From contig CAJJBF010000015.1 in the NCBI GenBank assembly GCA_905182375.1, forward strand, positions 1 to 61,457: a DNA stretch of 61,457 nucleotides. The letters run 5' to 3'. The translations under genes and the position numbers were made by a program. Below, in pieces: positions 38,894 to 48,690 of this stretch. Origin of the DNA: Flammeovirgaceae bacterium UBA4465 (GTDB lineage: Bacteria > Bacteroidota > Bacteroidia > Cytophagales > Cyclobacteriaceae). How positions within the stretch are numbered: position 1 is the first letter of the stretch; each line of letters starts with the position of its first letter. Under the pieces are notes generated by a model, which did no database searches, was not told the origin of the DNA, and was given only the letters and a program-made list of their open reading frames with translations.

Positions 38894-39658
38894 ATGATAT
38901 CCATAAAAAATCTCCATGCAAATATCGAGGGTAAAGAGATCCTCAAAGGCATTAACTTAGAAGTCAAAGCCGGGGAAGTACATGCAATAATGGGTCCTAA
39001 TGGGTCTGGGAAAAGCACCTTGGCCTCCGTATTAGCGGGGAGAGATGGTTATGAAATCACGGAGGGCAGTATTGTTTTTGAAAACAAAAACCTCCTTGAT
39101 TTAGAAGCTGAAGAACGGGCAAGGGAGGGTATCTTTTTAGCCTTTCAATATCCCGTTGAAATCCCGGGCGTCAGTACTACAAACTTCTTAAAAACTGCGA
39201 TGAATCAAATTCGTCAACATCGAGGTGAAAAAATTCTAGATGCGGTTGCTTTTCTGAAACTGATGAAGGCTAAAATGAAACTTGTTGAAATCGATCAAGC
39301 ACTACTCAGTCGATCATTGAATGAAGGTTTTTCTGGAGGCGAGAAAAAAAGAAATGAAATTTTTCAAATGGCTATGCTAGAACCCAAACTAGCCATCCTT
39401 GATGAAACAGATTCGGGACTAGATATTGATGCCTTGAGGATTGTGGCACATGGTGTCAATAGTTTGAAATCAAAAGATAATGCAAGTATTCTCATTACCC
39501 ATTACCAACGACTCCTTGACTATATTGTACCTGATTTTGTTCATGTCTTGTTCAACGGAAAAATTGTAAAAACCGGAGACAAATCCTTGGCAGTGGAACT
39601 GGAGGAAAAAGGTTATGATTGGATCAAAGCTGAACATGGTTCGCTAGAGACCATTTAA
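38894..39658 (+). CDS. sufC: Fe-S assembly ATPase SufC
   Basis: A 254-aa soluble ABC ATPase that drives the SufBCD scaffold. Walker A is GPNGSGKSTLA (about residues 36-46), the signature is FSGGEKKRNEIFQ, Walker B is LAILDETDSGLDIDAL, and the switch His is in ITHYQRLLDY. These are the SufC-type variants rather than transport ABC forms. It sits 31 bp after sufB and 7 bp before sufD. Confidence 0.98.
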   Translation: MISIKNLHANIEGKEILKGINLEVKAGEVHAIMGPNGSGKSTLASVLAGRDGYEITEGSIVFENKNLLDLEAEERAREGIFLAFQYPVEIPGVSTTNFLKTAMNQIRQHRGEKILDAVAFLKLMKAKMKLVEIDQALLSRSLNEGFSGGEKKRNEIFQMAMLEPKLAILDETDSGLDIDALRIVAHGVNSLKSKDNASILITHYQRLLDYIVPDFVHVLFNGKIVKTGDKSLAVELEEKGYDWIKAEHGSLETI

Positions 39659-39665
39659 TTTTATA

Positions 39666-40907
39666 ATGGATATATCTGTGATCAATAGTATACAAGACCA
39701 ATTTAATAAAAATGAAGCGACCTATCTGTCTTCTTCATTGTCCCATAGAAAATCTGCGCTAGATTTTGCATTACTTCATGATTTTCCCGGTCGAAAAGAT
39801 GAAGAATATAAGTATACCCCCATCAATCGAATTTTGAAAAAAAATTTCGATTTTGAAAAAATCGTAACCTCAAAGACAACTGCGCTCCATTTTGAAGATC
39901 ATTTTTACAAATTAAAAGGTAATCATTTGGTCTTTCTCAATGGAAACTACCTACCTGCCCGATCGGAACTACTCAATGATGTTTGCTGTCAATCAGCAAC
40001 AGATTCAGACCAAAGCTTCAAGGACGTCTTTGATGCACTAAATGTGGCATTTTGTGAAGATACTTTAAAAATTGAGGTGAGTGAAAACTATCGACCTCAA
40101 CCCTTTTTCATTTATTATTTTTACGATAGTGAGCAAGGCCAAGTATTTGGTAATCCAAACATTCAGATCACTGCGCATTCAAATACACACATTCAGATTC
40201 TCGAAAAAACCATCAGCACAGGAATTCATCCCGTTTTTATAAATAAAAAGGTGTCGGTAGATGTAAAAGCCAATGCTGAAGTAAACATAACGAAAATTCA
40301 AAATTACAAGAAACATGTTTTTCAGGTTTATAATCTCGAAGTAAACCAAGACACCCAAAGCAAGTTTAACAGTAATGTTTATTCCTTTGCAGGAGGATTA
40401 ATTAGAAATAACCTCAGCATAAACCAATTGGGAGAGCATTGTGAATCGCACATGCATGGACTTTATCTCATTACTGGCCATACCCATGTTGACAATCACA
40501 CGGCAGTGAATCATACTCAGCCCCACTCCTACAGTAATGAACTTTACAAAGGCATACTAGATGAAAATTCGCGGGCAGTTTTCAATGGAAAGATTTTTGT
40601 CCGACCTGAAGCACAAAAGACCAATGCTTTTCAGTCTAATCAAAATATAAACCTCTCTGATGAGGCAAGTATTTATACCAAACCTCAACTTGAAATTTGG
40701 GCAGATGATGTCAAATGTTCACACGGATGCACTGTCGGACAAATGGATGAAGAGGCACTTTTTTACTTAAGAGCCCGAGGCATTGGAAAAAACCAAGCCA
40801 AAGCCTTGATTCTCATCGCTTTCGCAAAACAATCTTTAGAATATATCCCTTTTGAATTCGTAAAGGAAGAAATTGATACACTTATTAGAAAACGATTGAT
40901 CGGATGA
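39666..40907 (+). CDS. sufD: Fe-S assembly protein SufD
   Basis: A 413-aa SufB paralogue that completes the SufBC2D scaffold. Its beta-helix core is recognisable, with NGKIFVRPEAQKTNAFQSNQ, DVKCSHGCTVGQMDEEALFY and LRARGI near the end. The N-terminal region is more divergent, as usual for SufD. The stop overlaps the sufS start by 4 bp. Confidence 0.97.
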   Translation: MDISVINSIQDQFNKNEATYLSSSLSHRKSALDFALLHDFPGRKDEEYKYTPINRILKKNFDFEKIVTSKTTALHFEDHFYKLKGNHLVFLNGNYLPARSELLNDVCCQSATDSDQSFKDVFDALNVAFCEDTLKIEVSENYRPQPFFIYYFYDSEQGQVFGNPNIQITAHSNTHIQILEKTISTGIHPVFINKKVSVDVKANAEVNITKIQNYKKHVFQVYNLEVNQDTQSKFNSNVYSFAGGLIRNNLSINQLGEHCESHMHGLYLITGHTHVDNHTAVNHTQPHSYSNELYKGILDENSRAVFNGKIFVRPEAQKTNAFQSNQNINLSDEASIYTKPQLEIWADDVKCSHGCTVGQMDEEALFYLRARGIGKNQAKALILIAFAKQSLEYIPFEFVKEEIDTLIRKRLIG

Positions 40908-42142
40908 CATTGACCTTGAAAGACCAACTTGACCTAACCGCAATCAGAAAGCAATTTCCCGTTTTGGATCAATCGGTAAATGGTAACCCACTGATTTATT
41001 TTGATAATGCGGCCACGACACAGAAACCCCTTGCCGTTATCTCTGAGATCAGTAGATATTATACTGAGGACAACGCAAATATTCATAGAGGCATTCACAC
41101 CCTGGCTGAGCGGGCAACGGCAGCTTATGAAAATACCAGAAAATCGATTGCCCAGTTTATCAATGCCAACGAGTCTGAGGAAATCATCTTTACCAAAGGC
41201 TGCACAGACAGTATCAATTTGGTGGCACATTCACTAGGTGGGTATCTACTGAAACCAGGTGATGAAGTATTGATCTCTTGTATGGAACATCATTCTAATA
41301 TTGTTCCATGGCAACTCATTTGTGAGAAGACCAAAGCTGTTTTGAAAATTATCCCTATCAATGATAAGGGAGAACTCATCTTTGAAGAGTTTTTGAATCT
41401 ACTCTCAGAGCGTACCAAGATTGTATCAATGGTGCATATTTCTAATACATTAGGAACCATTAATCCTGTGAAAGAAGTCATTGCAGCAGCGCATAAATGG
41501 GGCGCAAAAGTGCTGATAGATGGTGCCCAAGCAACACCGCACAATAAGATTGACGTCAAATCATTAAATTGCGATTTTTATGCTTTTTCTGGACATAAAA
41601 TGTATGGACCGACCGGAGTTGGTGTCCTTTACGGGAAAAGATCTCTATTAGAGGCCATACCACCCTATCAAGGAGGAGGTGAGATGATTAAAGAGGTAAG
41701 TTTCACGCAAACGACCTACAACGAAATTCCCTTCAAATTTGAAGCAGGTACTCCCAATATCGCAGGTGTCACAGGTCTCAATAAAGCCATTGAATTCATA
41801 CAAAGTATTGGTTTAGACCAAATCAGCCATCATGAAAATACGCTTTTGTTGAGAGCCACTACTCAGCTGAGTGAAATTGAAGGGTTTCAACCTATGGGTA
41901 CCGCTTCAGAAAAGGCTTCTGTAATTTCGTTTAATGTTGAGGGAGTACATCCATTTGATTTGGGTGTCTTATTAGATGCCAAAGGTATCGCCATTCGAAC
42001 GGGACATCATTGTACGCAACCTCTAATGGACAGATTTAAAGTAGAAGGTACTGCGCGGGCCTCTTTTGCGATTTATAATACTTTTGAAGAAGTGGATCAA
42101 TTTGTATCAGCATTGAGTAACCTCATCAAAAAACTAAGATAA
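40904..42142 (+). CDS. sufS: Cysteine desulfurase SufS
   Basis: A 412-aa PLP enzyme that removes sulfur from cysteine as an enzyme-bound persulfide for cluster assembly. The PLP lysine is in AFSGHKMYGPTGVGVLYG, and the persulfide Cys is in RTGHHCTQPLMDRF. The early YFDNAATTQKP and NIHRGIHTLAERAT blocks mark the SufS class. It overlaps sufD by 4 bp and is followed directly by sufE, its sulfur acceptor. Confidence 0.98.
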   Translation: MTLTLKDQLDLTAIRKQFPVLDQSVNGNPLIYFDNAATTQKPLAVISEISRYYTEDNANIHRGIHTLAERATAAYENTRKSIAQFINANESEEIIFTKGCTDSINLVAHSLGGYLLKPGDEVLISCMEHHSNIVPWQLICEKTKAVLKIIPINDKGELIFEEFLNLLSERTKIVSMVHISNTLGTINPVKEVIAAAHKWGAKVLIDGAQATPHNKIDVKSLNCDFYAFSGHKMYGPTGVGVLYGKRSLLEAIPPYQGGGEMIKEVSFTQTTYNEIPFKFEAGTPNIAGVTGLNKAIEFIQSIGLDQISHHENTLLLRATTQLSEIEGFQPMGTASEKASVISFNVEGVHPFDLGVLLDAKGIAIRTGHHCTQPLMDRFKVEGTARASFAIYNTFEEVDQFVSALSNLIKKLR

Positions 42143-42571
42143 ATGAATATTAAGGTTCGCCAGGAAGAGATAATTGAAGAGTTTGGATTACTTGATGGTG
42201 ATTTAGAAATGTCCATCAATTACCTCATTGAACTGGGCGATCAATTGGCGCCCTTTCCCAAAAATAATAAAAATGATGATTTTATTGTCAAAGGATGTCA
42301 GTCAAAAGTTTGGTTATTTGCACAAGAAGAAGATCAACGAGTAATTTTTCATGCCGATTCAAATACCGTAGTTACCAAAGGACTCGTCAGTTTATTGGTG
42401 AGAGTGCTTTCGGGTCATCGTGCAGAGGATATATTAAATGAGGATATTTATTTTCCTGACAAGATAGGAATGGGTAGATTTATAGGTAGTCAAAGGTCAA
42501 ATGGATTTTCAGCCATGATTAAACAAATGAAATTGTATGCCTTAGCCATCAACATAAAAGACAAAAAATGA
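42143..42571 (+). CDS. sufE: Sulfur acceptor protein SufE
   Basis: A 142-aa SufE: the acceptor cysteine lies in FIVKGCQSKVWLF, with GDQLAPFP before and a GLVSLLVRVLSG helix after. It takes persulfide sulfur from SufS and passes it to SufB. It starts at the base after the sufS stop and overlaps the next gene by 4 bp, so expression is tightly coupled. Confidence 0.97.
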   Translation: MNIKVRQEEIIEEFGLLDGDLEMSINYLIELGDQLAPFPKNNKNDDFIVKGCQSKVWLFAQEEDQRVIFHADSNTVVTKGLVSLLVRVLSGHRAEDILNEDIYFPDKIGMGRFIGSQRSNGFSAMIKQMKLYALAINIKDKK

Positions 42572-42912
42572 GTGACCCTGTGAATAAAAAAGAGAATACA
42601 GATGCGCAAAATGCTCTTAAAGAAAAAATAGTTGATGCCATCAAATTGGTATATGACCCTGAAATTCCTGTGGATGTCTACGAATTAGGATTGATCTATG
42701 AAATCAATATTTTTCCCGTGAATAATGTCCATGTCCTCATGACCCTAACCTCCCCAGCATGCCCGAGCGCTGAAGAAATACCTGGGGAAATTGAAATGAG
42801 AATAAAAGAAGTAGAAGAAGTTAATGACGTCAATGTTGAGGTAACTTTTGAACCTCCTTACGTTGCAGAGATGATGTCCGAGGCGGCACAACTTGAATTA
42901 GGATTTTTGTAA
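42568..42912 (+). CDS. sufT: SufT/DUF59-family Fe-S carrier-type protein
   Basis: A 114-aa MIP18/DUF59 protein. The family signature is present as YDPEIPVDVYELGLIYEI, followed by TLTSPACPSAEEIPG with the conserved Cys. SufT homologues help mature Fe-S proteins at high demand. It overlaps sufE by 4 bp, which supports the function. The N-terminal 18 residues are variable. Confidence 0.93.
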   Translation: MSDPVNKKENTDAQNALKEKIVDAIKLVYDPEIPVDVYELGLIYEINIFPVNNVHVLMTLTSPACPSAEEIPGEIEMRIKEVEEVNDVNVEVTFEPPYVAEMMSEAAQLELGFL

Positions 42913-42934
42913 AACAATATAAACTGAGAATAAT

Positions 42935-43351
42935 ATGTATCCAGAACATTTAGTATCGCCCATGCGCGAAGAACTTACCAGTATCGGCTTTAATGAGTTA
43001 AAAACGGCTGAGGCCGTAGATGCGTTTATGAAAGAACATAAAGGCACTTCCTTGGTGATGATCAACTCTGTGTGTGGTTGTGCAGCCGGCGCCGCCAGAC
43101 CCGGTGTAGCCATGTCACTTGATGCCAGCACCAAGAAACCAGCAGAACTCACGACCGTATTTGCCGGTGCTGATATTGAAGCGGTTGCTAAAATGAGAGA
43201 GTATACCCTTCCCTACCCACCCTCGTCTCCAGCCATTGCCTTGTTTAAAGATGGTGAGTTAGTACATATGATCGAACGACACCATATCGAAGGAAGACCT
43301 GCGAAAATGATTGCAGAACATTTAGAGCAGGTTTACGAAGAATTTTGTTAG
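42935..43351 (+). CDS. BrxA/BrxB-family bacilliredoxin
   Basis: A 138-aa thioredoxin-fold protein with the bacilliredoxin CGC active site in NSVCGCAAGAARPG, plus the FAGADIEA and YPPSSPAIALFKDGELVH blocks. Bacilliredoxins remove bacillithiol from mixed disulfides on proteins. The organism therefore probably makes bacillithiol, as many Bacteroidota do; no bsh gene is in this window. It starts 22 bp after sufT and precedes the terminator of the SUF operon, linking thiol repair to Fe-S assembly. Confidence 0.93.
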   Translation: MYPEHLVSPMREELTSIGFNELKTAEAVDAFMKEHKGTSLVMINSVCGCAAGAARPGVAMSLDASTKKPAELTTVFAGADIEAVAKMREYTLPYPPSSPAIALFKDGELVHMIERHHIEGRPAKMIAEHLEQVYEEFC

Positions 43352-43366
43352 GATAAACTGCTTTTC

Positions 43367-43403
43367 AAAGAGATCCCGAGAGTATAGCCTAGGATCTCTT
43401 TTA
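43367..43403 (+). terminator. Terminator of the SUF operon
   Basis: A perfect 10-bp stem AAAGAGATCC/GGATCTCTTT with a 15-nt loop and a short T run, 16 bp after the bacilliredoxin stop. Confidence 0.85.
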
Positions 43404-43470
43404 ATATACCTTGCTTACATATTTCATCATCCTTTTGCAAGCACATTTGTAGCTACTCCCCCCACTCTCA

Positions 43471-43956
43471 ATGGAAAAGACATCGTTTGATCAACTCTTT
43501 ATGGAATTGGCGGTCAATTTGGCCAGCAAATCACATTGTATCAAACGACATGTAGGGGCAGTACTGACCAAAGACACACGAATCATTTCTATTGGTTACA
43601 ATGGGCCTCCAGCAGGCACCCACAACTGCGATGAAAAATGGCCTGAAAGTGGTTGTGAAAGTGATTCAAAGGGAGGTTGCTCTTTGGCTATACATGCTGA
43701 ACAAAATGCCTTACTTTATGCTGTTAAGAACAACAGCTCGGTAGAAGGAGCAACTTTATACGTTACTTTATCTCCATGTCTGGCTTGCGCACGCATTATT
43801 TTGACCATGGGAGTTAAAAAAGTAATTTATTACAAATCCTATGCCGCATACAAGGGAATAGACAAGGACGAAGGCGTTGATTTTCTTCTTCAATTTGGAG
43901 TAGAAGTAGCAGCCTATAAAGGGGATATCAACCCCGTCCAAGATACTTTGGTTTAA
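43471..43956 (+). CDS. dCMP deaminase family protein
   Basis: A 161-aa zinc deaminase that would convert dCMP to dUMP for thymidylate synthesis. The zinc and catalytic motifs are IHAEQNALL (His, Glu) and LSPCLACARII (PCxxC). The early GYNGPPAGTHNC and the Cys-rich insert KWPESGCESDSKGGC are typical of dCMP/ComEB-type members. The last 4 bp overlap, tail to tail, with the outer-membrane receptor gene. Confidence 0.93.
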   Translation: MEKTSFDQLFMELAVNLASKSHCIKRHVGAVLTKDTRIISIGYNGPPAGTHNCDEKWPESGCESDSKGGCSLAIHAEQNALLYAVKNNSSVEGATLYVTLSPCLACARIILTMGVKKVIYYKSYAAYKGIDKDEGVDFLLQFGVEVAAYKGDINPVQDTLV

Positions 43957-46424
43957 TAGCCATCCATATCACCTCCTCCATAACCTCCTCCACGATTTCC
44001 ACCTCTCTTCTTCTTTTGATTGAGTCTATAGGTGAAAGACAAAGTGGCTTGACGGCGGCGGCGTTGATATTCATATTCGGTATAATAATTTTCAAGATCG
44101 GTAATGCCTCTGTATTTTCTGGTATTAAATAAATCTCGAATGCTTAAGGAAAAGGTCCCATTTTTGTCCAATACATCCTTAGAGAAGCCCAAGTCTAGGG
44201 ACATCATTGACAATCTCTTTCCTTGAGTTGTATTTTGAGGTGCGCGGTACATCAAATTGACCTGAGCATCAAATAGCTTCTTGAATTTTAAATTATTGCT
44301 TAATCTGGTTGAAAAGCTGTAAGCCTCAGCACTTAAAACTACTGGTGCGGCATTCTCAACCAGCAACGTTCCTTCTGTATTGGAATAGAAAAAATTAGCA
44401 TTACCATTTAAATTCCACCATCTTGAGATCTCCAAAGAACCATTCATTTCTATACCCATAGAATTTCTCAAACCCAAATTTTCCGGTTTGGTAATGGTCA
44501 CATTGTTTAAGCCGAGTGTATCCACAACTGAAGTGATCCGTTGTTCAATATTGGTACTGTGACGGTGATAAGCCCCGAAATAAAATGAGGATTTATCAAA
44601 ATTTTGTAAGTATCCCAACTCATAAGAATCTGCATAACTAGGTTTTAGGTTGGGATTCCCTACCCAAAAATTTCGTGAATCAGAAATGGAAAAGAAGGGA
44701 TTTAAACTCCACAAACGAGGCCTTTGTATTCTCCGACTGTAACTGGCTTGTAATTTATGCTTGTTGGCTAGATTATAGGTAATAAAGGCACTGGGAAAAA
44801 AATTGGCATAATTTTGATTGTTCTTCTGATTAGTATTCAACAACTCTGTACTCACATCACTGATTTCATATCTGGTCCCAATTTGATAAGATAACTTCTC
44901 AAATTCATTGTTGAAAATGGCATAAAAAGCATAGATGTTTTCATCATAATTGAAATCATTAGATAAATCGGTGTTCTCTATATATAACTCGCCATCATCA
45001 CTGTTCTGAACGATATAATTATTGAATATCTCTCTAAAGGTCAATCTTGAGCCCAATTCAAACGAACCCACATCACCCAATGGATGAAAATAATCTGTTT
45101 GAAACATCATCCTTTTTTCACCTTCGGAGTTTCCCGAACTCATGTAACCTGATGTTTTAAAATCAGTTTCTCCGATGCCTCTGAAGTCCTCTACTACACT
45201 GGACCCTCCTACTTCGCTGTTGTCTTGACTCTGGAAGTCCAAAGTTAATTTATGGCCTTTACGTTGAAAGTTCTTTTCTAAATTTAAACCGTACTCTAAG
45301 TTCTGATCGTCTTCCACCTGCTGATCATCCCTCAGTAATTGACTGAAATTATCCAGCTGATCGTAATCATTGTAGGTCATTTTAGTGAAATTATCTTCAT
45401 CCGAGAAACGAAAAAGATAATAAGCGGTCAATGTGGTTGATTTATTAATAAAAAAATCCGCACCAAATCTCGAACTGTAATTTAGACCCCCGCGTGCCAT
45501 GTCTCTGTCGACATTGGTTCTGTAGCTGGTATCTGGATAATTAAATTTTTGGTTGGAAAAAGCTGTTCCTGGAGCATTGCGATAACTCCCACCGAAATTG
45601 GTAAATAAGTTCACCCATTTTCGACGCAAATTAATACTTACCGAACCCCCATGATTGTCCGGATAACCTGTATTTACAGAAAAACTGCCATTTAGCCCTT
45701 TGGCTCGCTCTTTCTTTAAAATAATGTTGATAATTCCCGCTTGACCCTCAGCGTCATAACTACCCAATGTAATATCGCCTCCACCACGAACAATTAAATT
45801 TCCTTGAAGCTGACGCAGCGCATCTGAACTGGACAGCCCAACCAGACCTGAAGGCTTGCCATCAATGAGTATCTTCACATTGTTACTCCCTCGCAAACCC
45901 ACATTGCCATCTACGTCGACGGCTACCGAGGGCAAATTATCTAAAATGTCCGCAGCACTACCTCCGAGGTTACTTAAATCTTTACCTACATTGTAAACCT
46001 TCTTATCTAACTGTAATTCCATTTGGGTTCTTTCACTTTGCACGACGACTTCATCCAACTCTTTGGTGTCTTGATCCAAAATCAATTGGCCTAGATTTAT
46101 TTTGTTGGGATCATTGCTGGATATGGTTACCTGCATCGTTTTAGACTTATAAGTTAAAAACTGAATTTGCAATTCATATGCTCCTGGAGCCAGCTCAAGA
46201 TCAAATCCCCCTTTTTGATCGGAAAGCGCTCCTCCAACTAAACTTGAATCCGAAGATTGAAACACACTGACAGTAGCAAACTCAACAGCCTCTTGTGTAT
46301 CTCCATCTATAATAAAACCAGCAATGACTTTTTTTATCTTGGGTGCAAGCTGATTTTGAGCCATTAATTGGAACCCGAAAATTATTAAAGCTAGGGTACA
46401 GAGATAGTTTGTCATTTTATTCAT
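43953..46424 (-). CDS. Outer-membrane beta-barrel protein, TonB-dependent receptor-like
   Basis: An 823-aa receptor of the CarboxypepD_reg-plug-barrel type. A signal peptide (1-22) is followed by a carboxypeptidase-regulatory-like domain (VAGFIIDGDTQEAVEFATVS, about 35-115), a plug-like domain (DILDNLPSVAVDVDGNVGLR, SNNVKILIDGKPSG) and a long barrel ending in aromatic-rich strands. It has an unusual Gly-rich tail (RGGNRGGGYGGGDMDGY). The substrate is not known; many relatives handle large or unknown ligands. The upstream two-component system in the same direction may regulate it, but that is only proximity. Confidence 0.9.
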   Translation of the reverse strand: MNKMTNYLCTLALIIFGFQLMAQNQLAPKIKKVIAGFIIDGDTQEAVEFATVSVFQSSDSSLVGGALSDQKGGFDLELAPGAYELQIQFLTYKSKTMQVTISSNDPNKINLGQLILDQDTKELDEVVVQSERTQMELQLDKKVYNVGKDLSNLGGSAADILDNLPSVAVDVDGNVGLRGSNNVKILIDGKPSGLVGLSSSDALRQLQGNLIVRGGGDITLGSYDAEGQAGIINIILKKERAKGLNGSFSVNTGYPDNHGGSVSINLRRKWVNLFTNFGGSYRNAPGTAFSNQKFNYPDTSYRTNVDRDMARGGLNYSSRFGADFFINKSTTLTAYYLFRFSDEDNFTKMTYNDYDQLDNFSQLLRDDQQVEDDQNLEYGLNLEKNFQRKGHKLTLDFQSQDNSEVGGSSVVEDFRGIGETDFKTSGYMSSGNSEGEKRMMFQTDYFHPLGDVGSFELGSRLTFREIFNNYIVQNSDDGELYIENTDLSNDFNYDENIYAFYAIFNNEFEKLSYQIGTRYEISDVSTELLNTNQKNNQNYANFFPSAFITYNLANKHKLQASYSRRIQRPRLWSLNPFFSISDSRNFWVGNPNLKPSYADSYELGYLQNFDKSSFYFGAYHRHSTNIEQRITSVVDTLGLNNVTITKPENLGLRNSMGIEMNGSLEISRWWNLNGNANFFYSNTEGTLLVENAAPVVLSAEAYSFSTRLSNNLKFKKLFDAQVNLMYRAPQNTTQGKRLSMMSLDLGFSKDVLDKNGTFSLSIRDLFNTRKYRGITDLENYYTEYEYQRRRRQATLSFTYRLNQKKKRGGNRGGGYGGGDMDGY

Positions 46425-46528
46425 TTTTATAATTAAAATACAAAAGTGTAGTAAGATCTGATAAAATTTGTGAGGCCTGTCGTTTTGCCAGAATATGGCT
46501 GAAAAAACAAGATGACAGATAAGGGTAT

Positions 46529-47784
46529 TTAAAAATTAAGTTTTAATATATGTCTATCATCTTTCACTTGGTAACTTATCATTGTATTTGTAATTTTCTG
46601 CTATTTTCTGAACGATCGAAAGTCCTAATCCCAAAGAATTTCTATGTTGATTTGATTTTTTGAAACGTTCAAAAAAATCTGTAGGATTAACATCAGTTGG
46701 TAGTCCTGAGTTCCATATAATTAGCGTATTTGCAATCAGTGTCAAACTAATCTTTCCAGATTCAATATTATGCCTTATGGCATTACTTATTAAATTGGTT
46801 AACATAATTTGAACCAGTACGCGATCACCGGAAATCTCAATATCCTTAGCTAGGTCCAAACTCAAATTGATTTTTTTCAAAATCAATAACTCCTCGTATT
46901 CTTTTAACAGCGCTCTGAGTATCTCGCTAAGATTTAATTCTTCAGTGTTATTAAATTCATGATTTTCTATTTTAGTCAATAATGACAACGAAGTGTTCAT
47001 TTTACTCAAACGAGACAAAGTACTTTGCATCTCGATCAGACTGTTCATTTGACTTTGACTCAAATTATTTTCTTCGAGCATATTCTCTAGTTTCCCCTGA
47101 ATAATAGCAATGGGTGTTTGAAATTCATGGGAAGAGTTTTCCGTAAACTCCTTTAACAACTGATAATCAGAAATTATTTTGCTAGTCATCTCCAGTAAAA
47201 AATGATTGATTTTATTGAATTCTTTAACTCTACTGATCGTGAATTGAATAGGTTCTTTTTGGGTGATCGAAAAATTTTGGATATTAGTTAAAAGTATTCG
47301 AAAAGGTGCAAGCAAATAATAAGATATAAACAAAGCAATCAATACGGTTGAAAAAAGTAAAATCAAAAAGGTAATCAGCATACTTTTTGTGACACTCTTT
47401 AATAATATCATCAGACTCGACAATTAAATCAAATTGGATTATATGATATCGTTGTCCAGCAATTTCTACAACAGATTCCAACTTAATTTGATTTTCCATT
47501 TTGCCAAAATGCTCATTCTGAATGAGCGTATCTGAAAATATGGGGCCATACAACGCTGTTTCGCCAAATACCAGTTCGAGAATTGTTTTATTTCTCACAA
47601 ATCCATCAACAGGTGGCCTCATTTCTAGATATTTGATTAATCTTTTATATCGAGATTTCAAAAATCTTTTTTCTTCTGATTGAATCTCCTTTTTTACTAC
47701 CTGGTAAGAAATGAATCCACCCCCGACAAAGACTACGGCAGCCACCAATAAAAAAGCGAGTGTGAAGCGTGAAATTAAATTCAT
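46529..47784 (-). CDS. Sensor histidine kinase, two frameshifts
   Basis: One kinase of about 418 aa split by two single-base insertions. The N-terminal part has a membrane helix (1-28) and a periplasmic sensor region. After a shift near 47405 (GATATTATTAAAG) comes the second helix, a HAMP-like linker and the His box SSHEFQTPIAIIQGKLE. The ATPase core has NLISNAIRHN and GLGLSIVQKIAEN. A second shift near 46582 (ACAATGATAAG) restores the ending SYQVKDDRHILKLNF and a stop at 46529. It starts in an ATGA overlap with the response regulator stop, so the two form one operon. Confidence 0.82.
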
Positions 47785-48458
47785 GATTCCATCATTTTAT
47801 AACCACCACCATAGACCGTTGAAATATAATCCTGACCTCCCGCATCTTTTATTTTTTTTCTAAGATTTTTAATATGCTGATAGACAAAATCAAAAGAATC
47901 TGCCATATCCATATAGTCCCCCCACAGATGCTCTGCAATGGCTTGTTTGGTCAATAATCTATTTTTATTTACCATAAAATATCTTAGTAACTCAAATTCT
48001 TTTTTGGTCAGATCTAAAACAATATTATTGAGCTCCACTTCTTTGGCCTCTACTTGAATCATTATTTCTTTAAAAATTAAGTTAACCGCCCCTTTTTGAT
48101 GTCTCCTTCTATAGATCGCTTTCAATCTGGAATTAAGTTCAGCCATGTGAAAGGGCTTGGATAGATAATCATCTGCTCCCATATCCAATCCCTTGAGTCG
48201 ATCATCTAAGGCATTTTTAGCTGACATGATGAGTACTCCCGTAGCTGACCATTTTGATTTAAGTTGCTCCAGCAAAGTCAATCCATCTCCATCTGGAAGT
48301 GTTAGATCTAGCAAGACGATATCATAGGAAAATCCATAGAGTTTCTCTAATGCTTGATTAAGGTCAGTAACTTGTTCGCAAACAAAACCTGAGCGCCCCA
48401 AATAAGTGGTAATGATGGTGGTAAGCGCTGCGTTATCCTCAACGATGAGTACTTTCAT
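47781..48458 (-). CDS. OmpR-family response regulator
   Basis: A 225-aa regulator with an N-terminal receiver (MKVLIVEDNAAL; phospho-acceptor Asp in IVLLDLTLPDGDG; conserved Lys in DDYLSKPFH) and a C-terminal winged helix (LTKKEFELLRYFM, ISTVYGGGYKM). I chose ATG 48458 because the receiver begins there; the frame extends 26 codons upstream without homology. It overlaps the kinase gene by 4 bp and is probably transcribed with it. The divergent DUF5686 pseudogene lies just upstream. Confidence 0.93.
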   Translation of the reverse strand: MKVLIVEDNAALTTIITTYLGRSGFVCEQVTDLNQALEKLYGFSYDIVLLDLTLPDGDGLTLLEQLKSKWSATGVLIMSAKNALDDRLKGLDMGADDYLSKPFHMAELNSRLKAIYRRRHQKGAVNLIFKEIMIQVEAKEVELNNIVLDLTKKEFELLRYFMVNKNRLLTKQAIAEHLWGDYMDMADSFDFVYQHIKNLRKKIKDAGGQDYISTVYGGGYKMMES

Positions 48459-48615
48459 AAATATAAATATAGCCTCTCTTTTTGAAGAGAATTTGAATTT
48501 GTCCAATTTGTCCAAAAATCTCCTCTTAATAAACAAGCCCTATCTAAGTCATCGATTGTAAAAAATCAAACTTAGATTTTATTCTCAATTAGATTCTTAA
48601 CCATCGAATCTATAG

Positions 48616-48623
48616 TAACTTTG
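48616..48623 (+). promoter_or_regulatory. -7 element before the DUF5686 pseudogene
   Basis: A perfect TAacTTTG, 68 bp before the original ATG at 48691. Its survival suggests the gene was recently active. Confidence 0.4.
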
Positions 48624-48690
48624 AAAAGCAAAAAAACTACTTCCTAGACCTTTTTTTTAAACCATCAAACTCCCAACTAAAAATCACAAC

